DNA of 64,000 nt from Cercis canadensis (GCA_003255065.1 QAOA01001109.1:62001-126000); one strand, 5' to 3'. Positions 48,601-62,731 are shown, numbered from the stretch's first letter. Notes: a model not told the origin generated them from the sequence alone. Program-made: numbers and translations.

Positions 48601-51600
48601 ATATTAACTTCCATTCTCCATCTGTTGTCTTGAAACATTGATCTCCAGGAGTCCCTGCAATCTAAGTTTCTTTTCCCATTTGCTTGTTATTTTGAACTTG
48701 GCCTTACTATAAGGATTGTGGTTCTTGCTTTGTCCCTAAACTTCTATTAATGTATAATCTGAGACTTTATTTCTCAATTGGTTAATTGTTCTTTTTCTTG
48801 AAAATTATCTTCATTGGGTTTGATTTATTTTAGTTTCTGTCTTAGGTTGGTATGATGTGAAAGTCCTTCCAGTACATGAGTTCAAATGGGCATTTAAGGA
48901 GGGTGATGTTGCAATTCTTTCATCCCCTAGACCTGGATCAGGTTTTGTTTGTCATATATGTATTACAAGTTCTTTTATCCATTAATTTTTAAGTTCAATC
49001 ATGTTTATAGTTCCATTGTGTCAAAGCAGTCAGATCCAAGCGGAGCAATGCATCATTAGTCCAGGATGACGGGGAGGTAGAGATCACTGGGCGTGTGGTG
49101 GGTACAGTAAGGCGACACATACCTATTGATACCCGTGATCCTCCAGGTGCAATTCTCCATTATTATGTTGGTGACTCTTATGATCCTGGCAGGTTAGTGT
49201 AGATTATATTTCTTGCACTGTAGGTTCCTTTTCATGATTTTGTGCCAATAATGCAGTTTGGTACTATAGTTATAATTGATTATGATTGTTACTTCTAGCA
49301 GGGTTGATGATGATCATATCATAAGAAAACTTCAAGTTGGAAGCATCTGGTATCTCACCGTGCTTGGTTCTCTTGCTACCACACAGAGGGAGTATATTGC
49401 TCTACATGCATTTCGTCGGTTAAATTTGCAGGTAGATAGTGAAATTTATTCTGATATCTAGTTGTCATGGTTTTGCAATTCTAATGTATTCCTCATTTTG
49501 CAGATGCAAACTGCAATCCTTCAGCCTAGCCCTGAACACTTCCCAAAATATGAACAGCAGACACCAGCCATGCCTGAATGCTTCACACAGAACTTTGTTG
49601 ACTATCTGCATAAGACATTCAATGGCCCCCAGCTGGCAGCAATTCAATGGGCAGCAACGCATACCGCTGCCGGTACAAGTAGTGGGACAACAAAGAGGCA
49701 AGATCCTTGGCCCTTTACCCTTGTTCAAGGACCTCCAGGAACAGGGAAGACACATACTGTCTGGGGAATGCTGAATGTCATCCATCTGGTGCAGTATCAG
49801 CACTACTATACCTCTTTACTTAAGAAGCTAGCACCTGAAAGCTACAAGCAAGGTAATGACAGCAATTCAGAGAATGTCCCCATGGGATCAATTGATGAAG
49901 TTCTTCAAAACATGGACCAGAATCTCTTCCGCACTCTACCAAAACTCTGCCCGAAACCTAGAATGTTGGTTTGTGCTCCTTCTAATGCTGCCACTGATGA
50001 GCTTCTTGCACGTGTTCTTGATCGTGGATTCATTGATGGGGAGATGAAAGTTTATCGGCCCGATGTTGCTCGAGTTGGTGTTGATTCTCAGACACGTGCT
50101 GCCCAAGCAGTGTCTGTTGAGCGGAGAACTGAACAACTTCTGGTCAAGAGTCGGGAAGAAATTATAGGATGGATGCACCAGTTAAAGACTCGTGAGGCAC
50201 AGTTGTCTCAGCAGATAACTTGTCTTCAAAGAGAACTAAATGTGGCTGCCGCTGCTGTTCGTTCCCAAGGATCTGTTGGTGTTGACCCTGATCTTCTTGT
50301 GGCCCGAGACCAGAATCGAGATGCATTGCTACAAAACCTTGCAGCTGTGGTTGAAGGCAGGGATAAGATTCTGGTAGAGATGTCTCGCCTTCTTATCTTA
50401 GAAAGTAGGTTCCGCCCTGGTAGTAGTTTTAATTTGGAAGAGGCCCGTGCTAACCTTGAGGCTAGTTTTGCTAATGAAGCTGAAATAGTTTTTACTACAG
50501 TCTCTAGTAGTGGCCGCAAATTGTTCTCTCGTCTTACCCATGGTTTTGATATGGTAGTTATTGATGAGGCAGCCCAAGCTAGTGAGGTGGCAGTTCTTCC
50601 TCCACTGTCTCTTGGTGCAGCTCGATGTGTTCTTGTTGGAGATCCTCAGCAGCTTCCTGCTACGGTTATCAGCAAGGCAGCTGGAACATTGATGTATAGC
50701 AGGAGCCTTTTTGAAAGGTTCCAGCAAGCAGGATGCCCGACAATGTTGTTGTCTGTGCAGTACAGAATGCATCCTCAAATTCGGGATTTCCCTTCTAGGT
50801 ACTTTTACCAAGGCCGCCTTACTGATAGTGAAAGTGTGGCTAATTTACCTGATGAGCCATACTACAAGGACCCTTTACTTAGACCTTATATATTCTATGA
50901 TATCAGACATGGGCGAGAGTCTCACCGGGGTGGGTCAGTCTCTTATCAAAATATACATGAAGCACAATTTTGCCTCCGATTGTATGAGCATCTTCAGAAA
51001 ACTTCGAAATCTTTGGGTGTGGGGAAGATCTCAGTTGGCATAATCACTCCTTACAAGTTGCAGTTGAAATGCCTCCACCGTGAGTTTGAGGATGTCCTAA
51101 ATTCAGAAGAAGGGAAGGATCTGTATATCAATACTGTAGATGCTTTCCAAGGTCAAGAACGGGATGTCATTATAATGTCTTGTGTGCGTGCATCCAATCA
51201 CGGGGTTGGCTTTGTTGCAGATATTCGCCGAATGAATGTCGCCCTTACCCGTGCAAGAAGGGCTCTTTGGGTACGGATTTCTTTCTAATGCATCATTATG
51301 ATAAATTCATGTTTGCATTTGTCTAACCAATAAAAGTCCATTTTTTGGTTGGTATTGATGTTTGTTATTATTGACAGGTCATGGGAAATGCCAGTGCTCT
51401 GGTGCAATCTGATGACTGGGATTCATTGATTACTGATGCAAAAAACAGAAATTGCTATATGGAAATGGATTCTCTTCCCAAAGACTTTCTGGTTCCAAAG
51501 GGTCCTGCTTATACACCATTGCCTGGTAAGATTTCCTCAAATATGAGGGGTTTGAGATCAGCTGGGTCAAGATATAGACCAATGGATATGCACATAGAGT

Positions 51601-51806
51601 CTAGATCGGGAACACCATCTGAAGACGACGAGAAAATTGGTGCACCAGTAAGTTCTAGAAATGGGAATCATCGTCCATTGAGGTATTCAATGGAGAATTC
51701 CTTGGATGATTTTGATAATTTAGGTGATAAATCTAGAGATGCCTGGCAGTATGGCATACAGAAGAAGCAGAGCTCAGCTGGAACAGTGGGGAAGAGAGAT
51801 GTCTAG
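45527..51806 (+). CDS. SEN1/UPF1-type superfamily 1 RNA/DNA helicase (MAA3-like family)
   Basis: Seven coding exons join in phase: 45527-46847, 48317-48505, 48846-48941, 49030-49192, 49302-49431, 49504-51270, 51378-51806. They give 1364 residues. The start MGSRGRLLFDLNEPPAED is characteristic of the At4g30100/At2g19120 group as I recall it. About 440 Ser/Lys/Glu-rich residues, likely disordered, come next, then a conserved region (FESVEEYVRVFEPLLFEEC) as in SEN1 and MAGATAMA3. The helicase core has every motif: GPPGTGKT (709-716), APSNAATDE, DEAA (987-990), GDPQQLP (about 1012), QYRMHP, DAFQGQERD (1179-1187) and NVALTRAR (1211-1218). Between motifs I and II lies a coiled-coil-like insertion, as in UPF1-like enzymes. 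The family unwinds RNA-DNA hybrids or remodels RNPs in the nucleus; the substrate here is inferred. A leader intron, two uORFs and a NAGNAG acceptor before 49302 are noted separately. Confidence 0.93.
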
Positions 51807-54800
51807 CCAGTGTTCATCTGCAGATTCTCTTGTGCATCTAGGTGGAGCTTTATGGGCTATTTGATTTCAGATTATGTCATCTCCCACTGCTCAAAGCTCT
51901 TGGATTACTGCGGTTTTCGATATGCCTGAGCTTATGAGCTGGATGCACAAAACCTTTGAAGAGGGAGCAGTATGCTATGTGCATAAATCTTATTACCTAC
52001 ACTGGACAAATGCTTGTGTTGCTTCTGGCATGTTATGCACGTAGCGGATGTATTTGGGAAAACTGCAGATGTTTACCAGCCCATAGCTTTTTAAGGTAAT
52101 ATATAGTCATGTGTATTTTATCTTTTGGTTCCTTGGTTTTCGAAGTTCACCTTCTGAAATTGGGTCATGTAACTCAGGAATCGGCTGGTGAGATGAACGA
52201 ACTTAAGATATGACTACTGCTTCCGAGTCAAAATTCACTGGTGCATATTGCCATGGCATTTGTAATTGGGCGGACTGGGGAAATCAGTGCTTGTTACGGA
52301 GATATGATATTGGTACCCCCAATGCAGAAAGTTCACCATTGAAGAACTTATAAAAGATGCTACATTCATCTCTTTGGACTCGCTAATGGTTTAAGAGGAC
52401 ATCTGATCGGGTATGTGGAGTTATAGAGGATTTTTAAATTCTTTCCTAGTTATCTGTATGGATGTAGAAAATGAGACAACCTGCCAGAAGGCAGGAAATA
52501 CTCAATTTTGTATAGAAATTAAAGTAGACCACAGATTTTTTGTTAGGGATTTCAGGAGGCAGTATGGTGTTAATTGACTTGTACATACATGGAATCACGA
52601 CATTATTTTAGCAAAATAATTGTGTTTTATTATTAAATTCATGACAAAAGCAGATGTGTATCACGTCGTATGGAAGTAAACAAATGGAGAGTTCCTTATT
52701 TCTTCTCGTACTTCAAATATCCTGGATGTTGTGGTCTTGGTATCTCTCTTGAATAACATGACTAACTAGATGCCATTTCAATCTTTTCCTGCCTTAATTT
52801 TATCATTTAATTGAGAAGCGTCTTTGTGTGAATATACTGAATAAGAGTCCGTCTTCCTTAGAGGAAAATAAGAGATGCATATGTTTTTTTCTTACTCAAG
52901 ATAAAAAAAAAAAAAGTGAATTTATGTTGCAAAATTTTAAGAATTAAGAAAGGGTTAATTAGCCAAAATTTGAGCAAATGTACACATTAGCAATGAAATT
53001 ATTGATGGAAATGGTAATTGATATTCTTCCGCAAGCAATGAAATTATGCAGTGAAATTAGTGATTAGCAATAGTATGGTGCATTGTAGAAGATAGAAGAC
53101 TGAAGCAAAAGCTGAGACAACCGTATCCAAATGGTTTGATCATTGTTATTTATTATGAGCTGACACATGGCCCGTGCATCATTTTGCAAGCCTAGGTCAC
53201 AAGACTCACTATTCACAAGTGACAACTCGATTGAAGAAATTTTTGGGCGGTTTTAAATATCAAAAGTTTGACTAAACCCACACCAATTTATGTTTATTGA
53301 TTATTCTCTTTTGTTTGGTAAGAAAAAAAACGAAGTAATTCATGAAAAATTTAAAAAGAAAAAGGAAAAAGAAGGAAGCAGATCAAATCGAAGGAAATTT
53401 TTTTCTTTTAGCAAACAAAGTGAAAGAAAGTTGAAGATTATATAGAATTTTTTTGAAGGATAAGTAGAAAAGAAATGTATAACATATATATTATAATAAT
53501 TATACACACATTTAGCACACGTGCATAATTATGGATAAAAATATATCCAAAATTGAGTGGATATATTTTGACTTTCTTCCTTCTGGTAGTTTTTTTTTTA
53601 TATGTTCCTTGTAGTTTTGAAGATTAAGATATGCAATGATTATGGGTAAAAATATATCCAAAATTTCCCTTTTTATTTTATAAAAGTGGAAAGGAATTTA
53701 ATTTATAATAGGCAAATATATTGCAAAAGGTGGGTCATTGGCATTACTTTTATTTCTAAAAAGTTGATTTACCAAAGAACCCACAAACGCTGTGTACGGC
53801 CAACGTGTCTCAATTGCAGATGTCATTTGACGATAAAACCAATTTTCCATTTTCCCGGCAATGGTATATTGTTTGGGTCATCAAATTGATTGGATCCATA
53901 TGGTAATTGATATTCTTCCAAACTGCAACTCAAAGTTTTAGGGACGGATATCCATCTCCATCTAGTGGTTGACTTTGTTTTCCGTTCTGAGGTATCCAAC
54001 TCCAATCTGCTCTCAATCAGCATCAGCTACCTCCGAAAGAATCGCACTTTCCTTTCCTTCTCTTTTGGGCGCCAAATACTCATATTGAATCAGTCACACT
54101 CAGGTTAGATGCTCATCGTACCATTCAAAACCCTATATATGTGGATTCTCTTTCCAATTATGCTATCCGAAATTTCGGTTCTGATGGGTTACTCCATGGA
54201 CTGGTTATGATGCATTTTGATTGTATCGGAGGCGTTGACATTTTGAATTGCCTGTAATTTTGGGCTGACTGTAAATTTAACTCAAAAATAATAAATAATA
54301 AAGCTTAAGATCACATTGTGTATTTTTGCACCGTACCAGAACTGATTTAATATGTATAGTCTATATAGACAAATTATGAACTGAATAAGAGATGATCTAG
54401 CGAGTGGTGATGATTCCTAGGCAGTACGCTCATCTGTTGGCTTGGAAACTTTTGCATCAGGGGTTTCTACAATACCTCAGGTTTCTAGTACGGCTTTATT
54501 GAGAGGCATTTTGTAGGGTAGATATCAAAGGTCAGGGGGAAAATGGTGATTGGTGATGATTCCTAGGTACATATATCTTATGGTTTGACAAGAAAACAGA
54601 TGACCATGCCGCAAAACTTGGTGTGGAGATCTTGGATTCCTAGGTGTCCTACATTTCCATGATTCTGACATTCTAAATGTAGGCATCCAAGATAGCAATG
54701 TAATTTACATGTAGTGTGAAAATGCCAGCACAACTAAACACCTTGTCAGTATTAGTTTGTTCTCCCGAGGCGTGTTTTACTCTGACAAGTCTTTACTATT

Positions 54801-55772
54801 GGAGAAACCTGAACTGAGGGCTGGAAATTAAAATCTATATCTATGAAGACCTTCTTGAGTTAACTGTGGATAATTATTACTTTTATGAACCATCTCACTT
54901 GTTTTATTAATTTGAAGTTGGATGTTTATTGTGTAAATATCTTTGATGTGAAATGTATCCAGCACGTAAGGGCAAGGAGCTAATTTTCATTTTCTCAAGA
55001 GTAAAGTTTTGATGTCACTTGTGTTCTGGAATATATAGATGATCCAGTTAGCTTTATGTTGCAGTGGATATACCTTGCCTGTTAGACATAAAACAAGTGT
55101 GAAATGCTTACAAAATCTCAACCTTCTAAAATTACTTTTAATCTGATATTATTTCAATTCGGTGTTCCTTTTAAATCACATTAGTTTGATTTTTAAACCT
55201 CTATGAATGGCTAGTGTCTTGTATGAATTTACTATCTATGTACATGTTTAAAAACTGTACTTATTGTCATTATTTGTTGTTTCAAATTTTCTAGGTTCTT
55301 CTTCTTTGTTTTAATCTCCAAACTCTCCAATCAATATAGAGATATATTTTCTGAATTAAAATTTTATTAAAAAAAAAAAAAAACCAAAATAACCTAAGTA
55401 ACCTAAGTGACATGAGCACTAACTTTTCAAGAAAAAATCAGAGCAAATATTATATCCCCTGAATTCTCTTTGGCCCCTCAAAGTTTTTTTTCTACTATGT
55501 CACTCTGTGGCATACTCTTGTTTCTATAATGCTACACTTAGTTATTTTTTACCTTTAATTTCATAAGATTTTACACTGTGTGTGTGTGTGTACTGAGCTA
55601 TTGTATAAGAATGTAGCACTAATCACTCTTTGTTGCTGATGCTATTATGATGTACATTCAGAATGAACCTGAAGAAATACTGATATAAAAGGATACATAT
55701 TAGTATTAACTTTTGTAGTCTTCATTGTTGATTTTTAATTTTCTTTTTTAGAGAGACTCTACTCTGAACACC
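51807..55772. other. Helicase 3' flank and SEC14 promoter/leader, no separate gene
   Basis: The left few hundred bases probably hold the helicase 3' UTR. The region 52900-53950 is AT-rich and carries two short dispersed repeats. A likely SEC14 leader exon ends at 54103 (CACTCAG/GTTAGATG), and the next would start at 55752 (TTTTTTTAG/AGAGACTC), just before the ATG. A short (TG)n run lies at about 55578-55592. Confidence 0.5.
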
Positions 55773-58365
55773 ATGAGTGCTGATTTAAAGACAACTACCT
55801 CTAACGGCCATGAGAAAATTTTAACATCACAAGAGCAACCGGCAAAGGTATGTCCAGTTGGTTTGCTCTCTTAGTATATCCATAAAGATATGTTTATCCT
55901 ACCTTGTTTGAAACTTGATATCCGAAAATGTTAAGCTACAATTTTCTGAGAAGAGGAGCACTTTAGTTCATCATATTTTCCTCCCTTCCAGATCAATGAG
56001 GTGAGAAGGTTGATAGGGCCATTGTCAGATAAGTCATCAATTTATTGTTCTGATGCATCCATCTCAAGGTATTTAATAGCACGGAATTGGAATGTCAAGA
56101 AAGCTGCTAAAATGTTGAAAGAGACTGTAAAATGGAGAGCAGAATATAAACCAGAAGAGATCCGTTGGGTGAGTGACTGCTTGTCTCCACTTTTTCTTCT
56201 TTTAAGTTTTGAAACATAATGCATGGCTGGGATGTGCCCTGGATTTTGTTAGTATTGTCTTCTTCAAGGCCTTTCTAAGTTTCTATAGAACTAAATTAAG
56301 GTGACAATTTGTTCTCCCCCATTTCCCATATTTCCTCCTCTCCCTTTTCAGGAATTGAGGCCATACCTGAGTAAAATTCAAAAGTCCTCAACCAGACTTG
56401 GCTATAAATCTTCATCTGATCAATATAGAGTGACATAGTGCCAAACTAACAGAAACCAGTTAAGTTAATATATAGTGCTTAAGACTGATGAAATGAACTC
56501 GAATGATGATTTAACTTGGTAAACCATATCTGTCAAACTTAATTTTTTACTCTGATGATCTCGTGAATCAGTAATGCACCTGTGTTGTTGGAGACCTGGA
56601 CATGCTCTTGACTTGGATCAGACTTTCACACTGACATAATTTTTGGATAAATGGTGTTTGATCATTGATGTGTACTTTTTGTTGATGTAGGAAGACATTG
56701 CACACGAAGCAGAGACAGGGAAGATCTATAGATCAAATTATATTGACAAGCATGGCAGAACTGTCCTTGTAATGAGACCTTCGCGTCAGGTTTCTTCTGA
56801 AAATTACTCCTATCTTTTAGCATATCTGTTTTGATTAGGTCCTAATCATATAAAAGTCGGATTCTTAGAAAGCAGGGGAAGTGCTGGCCTTTTATTCCCC
56901 CTCTTTTATAACCTAGCCAAAAGTAGATTTAATTGATATCAAAGTCTCAACGGATTAGTAAGTTTTCCTGGTGGTGCCTGCATAATTTATTAAAACCTGA
57001 TCTATCCTGAATCATTTAAAGGAACATTATCCATGGTTAATTGTCTTTGTTTATTTATTTTTTCTTCTTTATTTGGAGTGCAGAACTCAAAGTCCATAAA
57101 AGGACAGATTAAGTATTTGGTATACTGCATGGAGAATGCTATTTTAAATCTTCCACCAAACCAGGAAAAGATGGTCTGGTTGATTGACTTCCAGGGTTTC
57201 AATTTGTCGCATATATCAGTAAAGGTGACGCGAGAAACTGCCCATGTATTACAAAACCATTATCCAGAACGGCTGGGTTTGGCAATACTGTACAATCCAC
57301 CAAAGTTCTTTGAACCATTCTTCACGGTAAGCTCTAAATGATTTTCCATTCTGACATTTCATGCCTTCCATATCCTCTGATTGGTATTTATATATACATG
57401 TAGCTTCGATCACAAGCCATGCATGATTTATCTGCATTGATTTTGCGAAGTGTTTAATTTGGCCTGCAAGTTGATAATGAGTATATGCCGACTATTTAGA
57501 TCCTAACTATGCCAGGATGAGAGTAAAAGTGCATTTCATTCTCAAGGAACTTTTAGTGTTTTATGCTTACATTTTGAGCCACTTTGAGATGTGCACATTT
57601 CAATATAGTAAACATTATGAAAATTATGTTGCCCTGAGAAATTTCTGCCTGAAATTCACTTAACCTGGAAAACCTAGATCATAATTGAAGCACTGGATCC
57701 AAGTTCTCATCTTTCTTTACTTGAATTATTCGTTTTGAAAACCTGTCAATTTAACATAATAAGGCATTGCAAGTATGCTAAAAATAAACCAATTTTACTT
57801 TATTGTCGCGCTTCTGGCATCAATTTCTACTTGCTGGTTTGTAGAACTGTTAACCACTGGGGCGATTTTCTGGTCTTTTCTACTAATTGATGCGTGTTGT
57901 TTGGCTGTGGTAGATTATTTTTTGCAAGTACTTTTTTACGATGTCAAGAATGAATTGCCGCAGGTGGTAAAGCCCCTATTAGAGCCCAAGACTTATAATA
58001 AAGTCAAGTTCGTTTATTCTGATGATCTGAACAGCAAGAAGATTATGGAGGATCTGTTTGATATGGACCAGCTTGAGTCTGCATTTGGTGGGAATGATGA
58101 CACAGGATTTGACATAAGTAAATATGCTGAGAGAATGAAAGAGGATGATAAGAAGATGCCCTCCCTTTGGACTAGGTTGAACTCTTCATCGGCAGCCCCA
58201 CATGATGCTCCTCCTTTAGATTCAATCAGGTTAAACTCTGATTCTGATGCTTCTGACAATGAGAAAAAAGATCTCTCCCCTGCTCATGGGATGGATACGG
58301 AGATTATTAACACTGATCAGATGGTCAATCAAGGGGACAGAAATGCCACTGCAGATGGACATTAG
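55773..58365 (+). CDS. SEC14-like phosphatidylinositol/lipid transfer protein (CRAL-TRIO domain)
   Basis: Five exons join in phase: 55773-55847, 55992-56168, 56691-56789, 57084-57326, 57964-58365, giving 331 residues. After a short polar N-terminus comes a CRAL-TRIO N-terminal helical part (about 26-85: SRYLIARNWNVKKAAKMLKETVKWR). The lipid-binding CRAL-TRIO domain follows (about 90-230: GRTVLVMRP, WLIDFQGFNLSH, HYPERLGLAILYNPPKFFEPFF, KVKFVYSDD). The tail of about 95 residues is Ser/Asp-rich, without a GOLD or nodulin domain, so this is a short single-domain Sec14 protein. Such proteins present phosphoinositides or other lipids to membrane enzymes; the ligand cannot be told here. It matches the At1g22180 type in my memory, which fits the neighbouring PGM gene. 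Confidence 0.92.
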
Positions 58366-59934
58366 AATGAGGAATATCATACCCGAGTCTTTTTTAAGGA
58401 GCGCTGACGCTGAGTCAACTGTAACGTAGCGAGATGCCATGACATTAGAGATTTCCTGTTAACTTTATGTTATTGACTATGAATTTTACCATGTGGATTG
58501 AAGCTGCTAACCTTTAAAGCAGGCATTGAATGAGTGTTTATACATCCAGCAGTTTTGTGCTTTTTTGCAATCTACAATGAATATTCGTTTTCCACCCTCG
58601 TGGATGGATGGCTAAGGGCATATAAAAAGCAGGCTCATCACCCCCTTTCCCCTGCGGCATACATGTCTGAGGGGTTCCCTGGGGGGTGAAAGTTGAGGAT
58701 TGAGATTCAATGTAACGCTATGATGTTCATCCCTCCCTCCCTCTCTCTCTCTCTATAGCTGATGAGATAGGTTTTCTTCTTACTTCAAGCTTTACTTGGC
58801 ATAAATAAAAGTGAAGAGAGCACAGGACAAACCGACAAATAGCATGAGAACCTTATCCTCAACGTTGGGTTACCTTTTCTTGGGAAGAGTTAAGGTTGTA
58901 TGTTCTGGTAAACTTGAGAATGGCTTTCAAACACCCTTCATCTCAAGCCAATTAACTTTTCAAGAGGCAAAAAATGCTATAAAAACATGTGTCTCCTTTT
59001 CTTTTGCTGTCTCTTAAACGTGTGAAAAACTTTTATATTTTTTTGGTTGCTATTAAGCGACGTCGAGTTACTCTTGACCCTCGCTTTTGAAGGTCTTTTA
59101 CTTTCGTTAGGGAGAGATTTGACATTGACTCTTAACATCCAACTTCCGAAACTACAATGAAATATGTACTTAATCTAAAATTTTAATAAATAGCACGCTT
59201 CCGCAAACTTTATGAGGATAAATTGAAGTAACATGTATTTATTTCCAACTTTCAGACCTTACCTAAGTATATACCCAGACTTTATACAAGTTTATTTTTT
59301 TCCCTAGTGCTGACTTTGTACAAGTAGTTTCACGTTATTCTCCACTTCAGACTCAGACCAAAACATCGGAAGAGAAACGAATTCTCCTACTTGTGTACCT
59401 TATCTAAAAGAAGAAAAGAAAAGAATCAAGACTCAGATTAAATACTCATCCTAGGATAAAAGGAAATGGTGAAATTAAGATAGGGAAGAGAAGAGCATTC
59501 CCGGATAAGTTTCTATAACATTCAGGAATTCCAGTAAAACCCACATTGAAACTCATTTACAAGTATGAAAAAGGTGCTGATGGTATTGCAAGTGTTTAAT
59601 ATATATTCAGATGCATCTACAACCGGCACAACAATTACTCGATTACATAAGCAGCAAATACCCAAAAGTTGCAGCTGGTCTCTCAATAAACTGATCCAAA
59701 ACCGTATAAAAATCTAAAAACCTAGCTTTCGAACAATTGCAAATATTCATAGAATCTAAATGTAATACTGATGACTTTTTTCCTTCTCTTTCTTTTTCAA
59801 TTGTGATGCTGCTGACAATATGCAAAGTATTCCCTGAAAGCCAAAAATTATAAAATGTAAACAGAAAGTGGAGAATATTGAGAGAAATGCATAAGCAGAA
59901 GAAAAGAAGCGGTGAATGTTACCTACGAAACATA
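58366..59934. other. Convergent 3' region of the SEC14 and PGM genes
   Basis: The two genes converge here. The first 450 bases probably hold the SEC14 3' UTR, including a CT-rich microsatellite. At the right end the PGM mRNA appears to have a 3' UTR intron: donor TAG/GTAAC at 59922-59921 and acceptor TTTCAG/GGAATAC ending at 59834. No other gene is seen. Confidence 0.5.
58731..58755. repeat. CCCT/CT microsatellite
   Basis: CCCTCCCTCC followed by about seven CT dinucleotides, in the SEC14 3' flank. Confidence 0.9.
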
Positions 59935-62731
59935 TTACTGGACCATCTCATCCAACTTCTGCCGGTAAAGAGCCAGACTCTGTCACCCAGAAATAAAGTT
60001 CAGTGTTATGCAGACTTAACAAGTTAAAAAGAAGAGTTGAACAAAAGTCCATCAAAATTACAGGATTTAATTCCCAGAGTAATGCTATTCGTACAAAATT
60101 TCTTCACAGAATAGTGTGCCTTTCTGGGGATACGGCCAAGTCGAATACTGGAACCTATAAATATTAGGTCCCATTCACAAAAAATCATGGGTTATTTGGC
60201 CAGAGTAATGGGGTTCTACATGGCACGTCATTTTGCCAAAAAAGAAATCTATGTTTTTGTCCTAGTTCTCAATATCATAATAGAGCACCAACAAGCTAGC
60301 AGATGATTTTTTGTCTATTAAAACAACGACTCCAGAACGTGTGGATATATCTGTATCTGTATATTCATAATGCTCCAGAATAAAGTGCAGTCAACAGTTT
60401 GGGAAACAACTGCCACTTATGATATATGAGAATAACTGTGCAAATGCTCCAGAATAAAATGCATCGATATTTGTAGTATCAAGAATTGCTTATACTACCA
60501 AACACACCAGTTGAAGCTAAAGCAAACGGTTTAATTGGGGGATATTTATGGGCCAATCCGTAAAAATTTCTATCAGAATACAATTTAATTTCTCCCAGAA
60601 AGAAAAAGGAAGCACATAAACAGGTATTATATTCACTGATCACATTAAGAAGTCAAACGCAAGTTATATCAATATTAAACTATAGCCAAAAACAGGAAGT
60701 TACAAAGGGAATAACAGTCTTATATTTTACACTAAGAAAACATACAGGGTTTTATTAACAATGACGATCATAATAATATAGCAGACCAAAACAAGACAAC
60801 AAATTTTACAAGCCAGACTATTTTAAAGTTATATTCTTTCTATCTATTTCTGGTGGATGACAAGTGCCATTGATGTCTACCAGACAACACATCCATCCTT
60901 AAATCATAACTTCTTAAATGGCAACAAATTCAGCATCTTAGCATATGAGAGATAGAATATAGAAGAGACATGAGATGTACCCTTGTATAGGCATAAACTC
61001 CAGCTTCAGTTGGTCCTATGGGGCTCCCCCTCCTAATGAATTTTCCCTCTTTGAAAATATAAAGCATGGGAATTCCAGTTGACAATTCTAAACTAATGAC
61101 CTGTCAAAAGAATAAAGAAAAAAGATCATGACTATGCTTACTGTCATAACAAAATAGCTATCGTAATTCTGGATAATTCCAATCACCTCTTGAGAAGTTA
61201 ATTTGTCGAGATACATGATAATGGATCTCAGTGAATTCCCATGGGCAGCAATCATAATATTCTTTCCAGATGAAAGCTGAGGTTCAATCTGCAGCATAAT
61301 GTCGATGATTTAACATGTAAATATCATATCACCAATAAAAAATTATATAAACAATTAAGTTTCCAAATACCTGGTCTCTGAAATAGGCAACTGCTCTTTC
61401 CGCACACATTTCCAAACTTTCACCATTTGGAGGAGGTGTGTCATAACTTCGGCGCCACTCGTGGACTTGCTCTTTCCCATATCTGTCTGCTGTTTCCTGC
61501 TTATTGAGACCCTGTAGCTCCCCATACCTAGAAGGACAAACAATTATGAGTGTTATTCTTGATTATAAAACAAAAATTGCAAAAACTGAGAATAGGAAAA
61601 AGAGAACTACATTCTTTCATTTAGTTGCCAAGCAGCTATGACTGGAATGGATTGCTTCTTTGTATCTTCGCTAAAAACTTGACTCCATGCCCTTGCCTGT
61701 TCACTCTCATTGTGTATAACGATAGGAACCTGCAGGAAGATGATGGTTCATAGTTACGAAAATGTCACATTTATTTTATGCTGCAGAAAATGAATATACT
61801 TCTTGAAATAGTCTAAACTAGAGATTAATATACTATGATGCACATCATGAGCAATAAATATAGCATAACTTGTAATCTTTTCATCCCATTTTTTTTCCGG
61901 ATTGCGGTTCTAGTATAAATAGATTCTTATTCTGTTGTCCTAACAGTTACTGCACTAGTGACAATATAGAAAGACAAATTCAATGAAAAGCAAATATTGG
62001 GAGCCCGGCATCCTTAAAAATATGTAGTAGCTTTCTATTAAAATTAGTTTGACAGAATTTTTTCACTTTTGACACCAGAAGATGGTTATCCATCCAAATT
62101 ACCTTCCTACGACGGTGCTGGGTCATGGCAAGCATGGCTGTCATTTGTGCACGAATCAGAGCAGATGTAAATATGACATCCACAGGAATGCTGCTGATTC
62201 TCTTGCCAGCTTCAATTGCCTCGTCTATACCCCTCTTGCTTAGTGGGACATCAACACAACCCGTGAATAAGTTCTTTTCATTCCATAATGACTCGCCATG
62301 CCGTATAAGGATCAGGGCTGCTTCATCTGAGATCAAACGTTTTGAATTGCAGTTAGAAAATCCCCAGAAGTGACAACTTCAGCTTCTTGAATGTAGGACT
62401 TAAAATATATCGCCAACTCTTCCAGCAATAAATGTCAATTGACAGGATAATTTGTCTTACTTGATTTCTTGTGGGTGTCACTTTTGTTGCCTTTTAAAGG
62501 GGATGACACTGGATCAGCCACCGAAGTTTGAGAAGCTGAAGATCGAATTACACTACAATTCCTCTGGCCAGGGTGATTACATCCTCCCCTTGACAGGCCA
62601 TTACTGCTGATAAAATCCTTTGTCACCAACCTTACTGAACTATTTCGAAGCTTCTGGGGATGATTAGAACCATTAAGATGCGAATGCAACTGAAGAGTCC
62701 CAACAGCCTGTCGATACACTTCAGCAGCCAT
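59935..62731 (-). CDS. Phosphoglycerate mutase, 2,3-bisphosphoglycerate-dependent type, likely plastid-targeted
   Basis: Seven exons join in phase: 62461-62731, 62103-62326, 61611-61729, 61371-61527, 61187-61288, 60981-61100, 59935-59979. They give 345 residues. Residues 1-90 are rich in Ser, Asn and basic residues with few acidic ones, like a transit peptide. The histidine phosphatase domain follows: [20 protein letters not shown] (catalytic His100), [37 protein letters not shown], and [12 protein letters not shown] with the second His273. The reaction is interconversion of 3- and 2-phosphoglycerate. Plant glycolysis mainly uses the cofactor-independent enzyme, so the role of this dPGM-type protein is less certain. 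The ATG lies three bases after a leader acceptor (CTTCAG/AGAATG). A leader exon ends at 63241 (AACCAG/GTAAAT). Confidence 0.92.

Noticed and set aside
57775-57963. Hydrophobic N-terminal extension of SEC14 exon 5
   Set aside because: It is intron 4 read through; the acceptor CAG at 57961-57963 joins exon 4 in phase and gives the normal CRAL-TRIO sequence.
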